A DNA stretch of 19,702 bases from Acidisphaera sp035272265 (GTDB taxonomy: Bacteria > Pseudomonadota > Alphaproteobacteria > Acetobacterales > Acetobacteraceae). The notes beneath the pieces are model-generated. The model was given only the letters and a program-made list of their open reading frames with translations, ran no database searches and was not told the DNA's origin. The stretch spans positions 1 through 19,702 of the forward strand of contig DATEQV010000506.1 of NCBI GenBank assembly GCA_035272265.1, given 5' to 3'. A program made the translations under genes and the position numbers. Below are positions 15,194-19,702 of this stretch, one piece after another (within the stretch, counting starts at the first letter, position 1; every line of letters starts with the position of its first letter).

Positions 15194-16672
15194 ATGCTCA
15201 ACCCAGCGTCCAAGCTGCCGCTGAAGGACCCCACCCTGCTGCGGCAGGCCAACTACATCGACGGCAAGTGGGTGCAGGCCGACAGCGGCAAGACCCTCGT
15301 GGTCCGCAACCCCGCCGACGGCGAGCTCGTGGGCGAAGTGCCCGCGATGTCGGCGGCCGAAACACGCCGCGCGATCGAGGCCGCCAACCGCGCCCAGCCG
15401 GCGTGGCGCGCCATGCTCGCCAAGGAGCGCTCCGCGATCCTGCGCAAGCTGTTCGACCTGATGCACGCCAACGTCGACGACCTCGCCATCATCATGACCG
15501 CCGAGCAGGGCAAGCCGCTGACGGAATCCCGCGGCGAGATCGCCTACGCCGCCAGCTTCATCGAGTGGTTCGCCGAGGAGGCCAAGCGCGTCTACGGCGA
15601 CACCATCCCGAGCTTCGCCAAGGGCCGCCGCATCATCGTGCAGAAGGAGCCGATCGGCGTCTTCGCGGCGATCACGCCCTGGAACTTCCCCGCCGCGATG
15701 ATCACCCGCAAGGCCGGCCCCGGCTGGGCCGCCGGATGCACCGGCGTCATCCGTCCGGCCAGCCAGACGCCGTTCTCCGCACTCGCCCTCGCGGTGCTGG
15801 CAGAACGCGCCGGCATGCCGGCCGGCGTTTGCAACATCATCACCGGCGCCTCGTCGGAAACCGGCCCCGAGCTCACGTCCAACCCGCTGGTGCGCAAGCT
15901 GTCGTTCACCGGCTCGACCGCGGTCGGCGCCAAGCTGCTCGAGCAGTGCGCGGCGACGATCAAGAAGACCAGCATGGAGCTCGGCGGCAACGCGCCGTTC
16001 ATCGTCTTCGACGACGCCGACCTCGATGCCGCCGTGCAGGGCGCGATCGCCAGCAAGTACCGCAACACCGGCCAGACCTGCGTCTGCTCCAACCGCATCC
16101 TGGTGCAGGACAGCGTGTATGACGCGTTCGCCGAAAAGCTCACCGCCGCCGTGCGGAAGCTGAAGGTCGGCAACGGCATGGAGGAGGGCGTCACCCAAGG
16201 CCCGCTGATCAACGTCGACGCGCTCAAGAAGGTCGAGGAGCACGTCGCCGACGCGCTGGCCAAGGGGGCGCGCGTGGTGACCGGCGGCAAGCGGCACCCA
16301 AGCGGCGGCACCTACTACGAGCCGACGGTGCTCGCCGACGTGCCGACCTCGGCCGCGATCTGGCGCGAGGAGACGTTCGGCCCCGTCGCCCCGCTGTTCC
16401 GCTTCAAGACCGAGGAGGAGGCGATCCGGCTGGCCAACGACACCGAGTTCGGCCTCGCCGCGTATTTCTACGCCCGCGACGTCGGCCGCATCTTCCGCGT
16501 CGCCGAGGCGCTGGAGAGCGGCATCATCGGCGCCAACGAGGGGATCATCTCGACCGAGGTGGCGCCGTTCGGCGGGGTGAAGCAGTCGGGCCTCGGCCGC
16601 GAGGGCTCGAAATACGGCATCGAGGAATACCTGGAAATCAAGTACCTCACGATCGGCGGGATCGGGACCTGA
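15194..16672 (+). CDS. gabD: NAD(P)-dependent succinate-semialdehyde dehydrogenase family protein
   Basis: A 492-residue aldehyde dehydrogenase closest in pattern to GabD, which oxidises succinate semialdehyde to succinate in the GABA pathway. Key residues are Asn164 in PWNFP, Glu262 in MELGGNAPFIVF and the nucleophile Cys296 in GQTCVCSN, with the second cysteine (Cys298) typical of this subfamily. Two places differ from the family: the usual KPA motif reads RPA (Arg187 replaces the cofactor-contacting lysine), and the usual GPALAAGC segment reads GPGWAAGC, followed by TG where TM or TV is common. AGGAGG lies 7 bases before the ATG. It stands alone and converges on the DUF29 gene. Subfamily assignment good; activity uncertain because of the altered pocket. 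Confidence 0.9.
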   Translation: MLNPASKLPLKDPTLLRQANYIDGKWVQADSGKTLVVRNPADGELVGEVPAMSAAETRRAIEAANRAQPAWRAMLAKERSAILRKLFDLMHANVDDLAIIMTAEQGKPLTESRGEIAYAASFIEWFAEEAKRVYGDTIPSFAKGRRIIVQKEPIGVFAAITPWNFPAAMITRKAGPGWAAGCTGVIRPASQTPFSALALAVLAERAGMPAGVCNIITGASSETGPELTSNPLVRKLSFTGSTAVGAKLLEQCAATIKKTSMELGGNAPFIVFDDADLDAAVQGAIASKYRNTGQTCVCSNRILVQDSVYDAFAEKLTAAVRKLKVGNGMEEGVTQGPLINVDALKKVEEHVADALAKGARVVTGGKRHPSGGTYYEPTVLADVPTSAAIWREETFGPVAPLFRFKTEEEAIRLANDTEFGLAAYFYARDVGRIFRVAEALESGIIGANEGIISTEVAPFGGVKQSGLGREGSKYGIEEYLEIKYLTIGGIGT

Positions 16673-16678
16673 TCCGAA

Positions 16679-16706
16679 GGCGGCCGTTCTTCACGGGGCG
16701 GCCGCC
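16679..16706. terminator. Possible bidirectional hairpin between gabD and the DUF29 gene
   Basis: GGCGGCCG (16679-16686) pairs perfectly with CGGCCGCC (16699-16706) across a 12-base loop, between the convergent stop codons. It overlaps the last codons of the DUF29 gene (the Ala-rich C-terminus). There is no T run on either side, so it may act with Rho or simply block 3' decay. Confidence 0.4.
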
Positions 16707-17176
16707 GGTCCCTCGGGCCACCAGTCACCGAGGACTTGTTCTGGCGTGTGCTTCCCGGCTGCCAGAACTCGCGCCATCGCATCAGCTTCGCTGTGTTCCC
16801 GTAACGATGCTCGAACTACGTCCCGAGCATCGTTGCCGGCTTCTAAGATCATCTGCTCGAGTTCGTGACGCAGGCTCGGGCTTTGTCGCAACAACTTCTG
16901 GACTTCTTTCCTCGACCGCGCGACCGTCTCCGCCCAACCGCCACGTGGAGCCCGCGCAGGCGAAAACTCCAGCTTGAGCAGGTGCTCAACAATGGTTTGA
17001 AGCCGGGACTCGAGGTCACGGCGCTCGCGTTTCCCCAAGTCCTCGATCTCCTCGGCGACGTGCTCCCAGTCGATCGGCAGATTCGAGCGGGTATTGGCCG
17101 CGGCACGAAGCCGCTCGGCCTGCGCCTGGGTCCAGGCGAGGAAATCCCGATCGTACAGGTCCGCGTCCACATCCAT
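16691..17176 (-). CDS. DUF29 family protein of unknown function
   Basis: A 161-residue soluble protein with the DUF29 pattern: LYDRDFLAWTQAQAERLRA at the start, then DWEHVAEEIEDLGKRERRDLESRL, then LKLEFSP and GWAETVARSRKEVQKLL, and a mainly helical, charged C-terminal half (LRHELEQMILEAGNDARDVV). DUF29 is common in alphaproteobacteria and cyanobacteria, often in multiple copies, with no established function. The ATG has a purine-rich AGGGTGG site upstream, moderately spaced. The gene lies alone, convergent with gabD and divergent from asd. No membrane span or signal peptide is seen. Confidence 0.85.
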   Translation of the reverse strand: MDVDADLYDRDFLAWTQAQAERLRAAANTRSNLPIDWEHVAEEIEDLGKRERRDLESRLQTIVEHLLKLEFSPARAPRGGWAETVARSRKEVQKLLRQSPSLRHELEQMILEAGNDARDVVRASLREHSEADAMARVLAAGKHTPEQVLGDWWPEGPAAAP

Positions 17177-17322
17177 CCTGCCACCCTAGCCTGATCGGCT
17201 GCCTCTCGCCACGTGACCGCGACGGCTAAGGTCCTTAAGGATTTGCCAGGACAGGTCTTCGTAACCGGCGCGCGACACCCGATCTCAGACGGTCTAGGAC
17301 GCGCCGTGAGGAGAAACAGACG

Positions 17323-18354
17323 ATGGCGATGGGCTACAGGGTTGCGGTCGTGGGTGCCACCGGGGCGGTCGGGCGCGAGATGCTCAAGACGCTCGCCGAG
17401 CGCCGCTTTCCCGTCAGCGAGGTCGCCGCCGTCGCGTCCGGCCGCTCGACCGGCAGCGAGGTCTCGTTCGGCGACCGCGACCTGAAGGTGCAGAACCTCG
17501 AGAAATTCGACTTCCACGGATGGGACATCGGCCTGTTCAGCCCCGGCGCGTCGGTCTCCGCCGTCCACGCCCCGCGCGCCGCCGAGGCCGGCTGCGTGGT
17601 GATCGACAACACCAGCCAGTTCCGCATGGAGCCGGACGTGCCGCTGGTGGTGCCGGAGGTGAACACCCACGCGCTGTCGCGCTTCGCCCGCCGGCGGATC
17701 ATCGCCAACCCGAACTGCAGCACGATCCAGATGGTCGTCGCCCTCAAGCCGCTGCACGACCGCTTCCGCGTCACCCGCGTGGTGGTCGCGACCTACCAGT
17801 CGGTCTCGGGCGCCGGCAAGGAGGGCATGGACGAGCTGTTCACCCAGACCAAGGCCACCTACGTCAATGACCCCGTCAAGCCGGAGGTCTTCACCAAGAC
17901 CATTGCCTTCAACGCCATCCCGCACATCGACCGCTTCATGGACGACGGCTCGACCAAGGAGGAGTGGAAGATGGCGGTCGAGACGCGGAAGATCCTCGAC
18001 CCCGACATCCGCGTCATCGCCACCTGCGTGCGCGTCCCCGTGTTCATCGGCCATGCCGAGGCGGTGGTGATCGAGACCGAGCGCCCGATCTCGGTGGCCG
18101 ACGCGCGCGCCGCACTGCGCGACGCCGCGGGCGTGGTGGTGGTCGATCATCGCGAGGACGGCGGCTACATCACGCCGGCGGAGTGCGCGGGCGAGGACGC
18201 GGTCTATGTCAGCCGGATCCGCAAGGACCCCACGGTCGAGAACGGGCTCGCGTTCTGGTGCGTCAGCGACAACCTGCGCAAGGGGGCGGCGCTGAACGCG
18301 GTGCAGATCGCCGAATCGCTGCATGCCCAGGGCCTGCTGAAGAAGGCGGCCTGA
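17323..18354 (+). CDS. asd: Aspartate-semialdehyde dehydrogenase
   Basis: Asd reduces aspartyl phosphate to aspartate semialdehyde with NADPH, the branch point to lysine/diaminopimelate, threonine and methionine. The 343-residue product has the nucleotide-binding GATGAVGREM at residues 11-20, the nucleophile Cys132 in NPNCSTIQ, the FSPG and DNTSQFR loops, TYQSVSGAGKEGMDEL, and His244 in VPVFIGHAE. The C-terminus LLKKAA is intact. GAGGAG precedes the ATG by about 8 bases. The 146-base gap to the divergent DUF29 gene includes a TCCTTAAGGA palindrome near 17233. A degenerate copy of the last 28 bases of the gene region reappears about 1.07 kb downstream, relevant to the duplicated genes that follow. 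Confidence 0.97.
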   Translation: MAMGYRVAVVGATGAVGREMLKTLAERRFPVSEVAAVASGRSTGSEVSFGDRDLKVQNLEKFDFHGWDIGLFSPGASVSAVHAPRAAEAGCVVIDNTSQFRMEPDVPLVVPEVNTHALSRFARRRIIANPNCSTIQMVVALKPLHDRFRVTRVVVATYQSVSGAGKEGMDELFTQTKATYVNDPVKPEVFTKTIAFNAIPHIDRFMDDGSTKEEWKMAVETRKILDPDIRVIATCVRVPVFIGHAEAVVIETERPISVADARAALRDAAGVVVVDHREDGGYITPAECAGEDAVYVSRIRKDPTVENGLAFWCVSDNLRKGAALNAVQIAESLHAQGLLKKAA

Positions 18355-18400
18355 CGTTAAGGCCCGGCCGTTGCTCGGCGGAAAGCGCGAAACACCGGGG

Positions 18401-18421
18401 TTACACTCGCTTACTTGAGCC
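18401..18421 (+). promoter_or_regulatory. Conserved upstream element, copy 1 (before first Gly/Tyr-rich gene)
   Basis: A 21-base element starting TTACACTCG and ending ACTTGAGCC, 75 bases before the ATG of the first repeat-protein gene. It matches the element at 19505-19525 at 18 of 21 positions at almost the same distance from the start, with similarity continuing about 12 bases upstream. Two TTAC half-sites lie 10 bases apart. It is a candidate promoter or activator site; the shared ancestry of the two regions could also explain the similarity. Confidence 0.5.
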
Positions 18422-18496
18422 GAACGTAACGCATCACCAACTTCGGCGCAGCACACGCCGGCACGCGACCGGCGACTGCCGATACAGGAGGCTACC

Positions 18497-19342
18497 ATGC
18501 GGTTGCGCGCGACGCTTCTCACCGCTTCGGTCATCGCCGCCGGCCTTTCGGCGGCGCAGCCGGCCCATGCTTGGTACCGCGGCGGCTGGGGGTTCAGATC
18601 CGGGGGCGCCTTCGGATCCAGTCATGTCGGATCCGGCGGCTACGGCAGCACCTACGGCTACCGTAGCGGAACCCGGGGGAACGGGTCCTTCGCCTACAGC
18701 CATGTAGGGTCGGGCGGCTACGGCAGCGTCTATGGCTACCGTAGCGGAACCCCGGGGAACGGGTCGTTCGCCTACAGCCATGTGGGGCCGAACGGCTACG
18801 GCAGCACTTACGGCTACTCGGCGAACGGGACCTATGCCGTCAGCCATGTGGGCTCGGGCGGCTACGGCAGCACCTACGGCTATCACACCGGAACCGCGGC
18901 GAATGGCTCGTTCGGCTATAGCCACGTCGGATCGAACGGTTACTCGAGCGCTTGGGGCGCGCGCACCACGGGACCGGGAGGCACGGTCTATGGGTATGGC
19001 AGAACCGGCGGGTATGGCAGCACCGGCGGCTGGGGTGGCTACCGCGGCTACTACGGAGGCGGCTGGGGTGGCTATCGCGGCTACTATGGCGGCTGGGGCG
19101 GGCGCCCGGGCTACGGCTGGGGCTGGGGCGGCGGCGCCGTTGCCGCTGGAGCGGCGGCCGGCGTTGTCGCGGGTGCGGCCGTGGGCGCAGCGGCGTCGGC
19201 TCCCTATTACTACGCTCCGCCGGCAGCTTACTATGCCCCGCCAGAGTATTACGCCGCGCCGGCCTACTACGCTCCGCCGTCGGGGTATTATGCCCCCGGC
19301 TTCGGCCCCTCGGGGCAGGACCTGAACTATCCGCAGAACTGA
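18497..19342 (+). CDS. Secreted Gly/Tyr-rich repeat protein (function unknown)
   Basis: A 281-residue protein I do not recognise by function. Residues 1-25 are a signal peptide ending QPAHA, with probable cleavage before Trp26. Residues 42-167 hold five units starting SHVG, spaced 26, 26, 22 and 26 residues, built on YGSTYGYRSGT and NGSFAY. Residues 170-211 are Gly/Trp/Tyr-rich, including two GGYRGYYGG blocks. Residues 212-234 form a Gly/Ala stretch with glycine-zipper spacing (AAGAAAGVVAGAAVGAA), a possible membrane or assembly segment. Residues 236-266 have repeated YYAPP, and the end is QDLNYPQN. An AGGAGG site fixes the start. Exported surface, envelope or matrix roles are plausible but unproven. 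A paralogue follows. Confidence 0.85.
   Translation: MRLRATLLTASVIAAGLSAAQPAHAWYRGGWGFRSGGAFGSSHVGSGGYGSTYGYRSGTRGNGSFAYSHVGSGGYGSVYGYRSGTPGNGSFAYSHVGPNGYGSTYGYSANGTYAVSHVGSGGYGSTYGYHTGTAANGSFGYSHVGSNGYSSAWGARTTGPGGTVYGYGRTGGYGSTGGWGGYRGYYGGGWGGYRGYYGGWGGRPGYGWGWGGGAVAAGAAAGVVAGAAVGAAASAPYYYAPPAAYYAPPEYYAAPAYYAPPSGYYAPGFGPSGQDLNYPQN
18620..18997 (+). repeat. In-gene tandem repeats (78-bp unit)
   Basis: DNA encoding the five SHVG units. The first two full units (from 18620 and 18698) are nearly identical at DNA level and exactly 78 bp; the third is 66 bp; the fifth is the most diverged. This gradient suggests recent unit duplication at the 5' end of the array and makes length variation between strains likely. 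Confidence 0.85.
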
Positions 19343-19397
19343 CCGCGACCGATGCAGGCTCGCGTGCCGGTGCCGGATCGCCCGCGCGCTCCACGTG

Positions 19398-19425
19398 CAG
19401 GGCCTGCTGAAGATGGCGACCTGAC
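19398..19425 (+). repeat. Relic copy of the asd 3' end
   Basis: These 28 bases match 18328-18355, the end of asd and its stop codon, at 26 positions. Read in the same frame they encode QGLLKMAT-stop versus QGLLKKAA-stop in asd. The relic lies after the first repeat-protein gene and before the second, marking the edge of a tandem segmental duplication about 1.07 kb long. Confidence 0.85.
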
Positions 19426-19504
19426 ACTGCTGTGCCGTGGGAACGCTGGCCGGGAGTGCCGCGACGGAGGCGTTTTCGGACCTACAAAGCACGATACACG
19501 GGCG

Positions 19505-19525
19505 TTACATTCGTTAACTTGAGCC
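19505..19525 (+). promoter_or_regulatory. Conserved upstream element, copy 2 (before second Gly/Tyr-rich gene)
   Basis: Begins TTACATTCG and ends ACTTGAGCC, 74 bases of sequence before the ATG at 19600. The DNA between element and start is much less alike in the two copies than the element itself, which argues for selection on it. Direct-repeat character (GTTACATTC then GTTAACTTG) is visible here. Confidence 0.5.
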
Positions 19526-19599
19526 GTCGGGAATGCGTGCCAAATTTGGGTCATAGAGTGCCGGTATGCTGTGGGCCGGCTTGATGACAGGAGGCAACC

Positions 19600-19702
19600 A
19601 TGAGGTTGCGCGGAAAGCTTCTTCTCGCGATCCCTCTGCTGGCCGTTGGACTGCTCGCGGCGCAACCGGCTGACGCCTGGTGGCGTGGCGGCTGGGGCGG
19701 CG
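19600..19702 (+). CDS. Second secreted Gly/Trp-rich repeat protein (3' truncated by window edge)
   Basis: Only the first 34 codons are in the window. They encode MRLRGKLLLAIPLLAVGLL followed by AAQPADA and WWRGGWGG, a signal peptide with probable cleavage before the first Trp. The start, MRLR, the AAQPA(H/D)A cleavage region and the W-RGGWG beginning of the mature part match the preceding gene. An identical AGGAGG ribosome binding site lies at the same spacing. It is therefore the tandem paralogue of the 18497 gene; whether it carries the SHVG repeats cannot be seen. Confidence 0.85.
   Translation, partial: MRLRGKLLLAIPLLAVGLLAAQPADAWWRGGWGG

Noticed and set aside
18620..18997. CRISPR-like spaced repeats
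   Set aside because: The repeats are in frame inside a protein gene, have 66- or 78-bp periods, and lack unique spacers.

Overview
The window reads as chromosomal DNA of a purple photosynthetic alphaproteobacterium, most likely a Rhodospirillales/Acetobacteraceae-type organism. Three things suggest this: very high G+C with coding on both strands; a bchZ-pufB-pufA-pufL-pufM-pufC arrangement whose LH1 alpha and beta chains resemble those of Rhodospirillum rubrum; and no pufQ or pufX at the usual places. The taxon is inferred from family knowledge, not from a search.

Left part (1-4690): the end of a photosynthesis superoperon. A partial bchZ (chlorophyllide a reductase) is followed by a hairpin-rich leader, pufB and pufA (LH1 antenna), a strong intercistronic stem-loop, pufL and pufM (reaction centre), and pufC (tetraheme cytochrome overlapping pufM). 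A textbook rho-independent terminator closes the unit. Light energy is captured by LH1, used by the L/M reaction centre, and the oxidised special pair is re-reduced by PufC.

Middle (4721-9371): an aldo/keto reductase converges on a minus-strand kdpA. The kdpA gene is translationally coupled to a 39-residue KdpF-like membrane peptide but has no kdpB or kdpC behind it. Divergent from this is a two-gene unit, a RuBisCO-like protein plus a cupin. This pair matches the Rhodospirillum rubrum MTA-isoprenoid shunt, which turns the S-adenosylmethionine by-product methylthioadenosine into 1-deoxyxylulose 5-phosphate, the isoprenoid precursor. That could feed bacteriochlorophyll phytyl tails, carotenoids and quinones, though the functional link to the adjacent puf genes is inference.

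Right part (9408-17176): a broken GT87-type membrane glycosyltransferase gene carries an exact, readable lesion history (a short G-run and a 19-bp tandem duplication). Its 3' end runs antisense into a tRNA-Val(CAC) gene. Then come gph (minus), the glmU-glmS pair for UDP-GlcNAc synthesis, a small A+T-rich island with two inverted repeats, a gabD-like aldehyde dehydrogenase with unusual cofactor-pocket residues, and a DUF29 gene.

End (17323-19702): asd (aspartate semialdehyde dehydrogenase) is followed by two tandem genes for secreted Gly/Tyr-rich repeat proteins, the second cut by the window edge. A relic of the asd 3' end sits between the two, and a similar upstream element lies 75-76 bases before each start. 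The array therefore arose by tandem duplication of an asd-tail/promoter/gene unit. No CRISPR array, intact insertion sequence or rRNA was seen.
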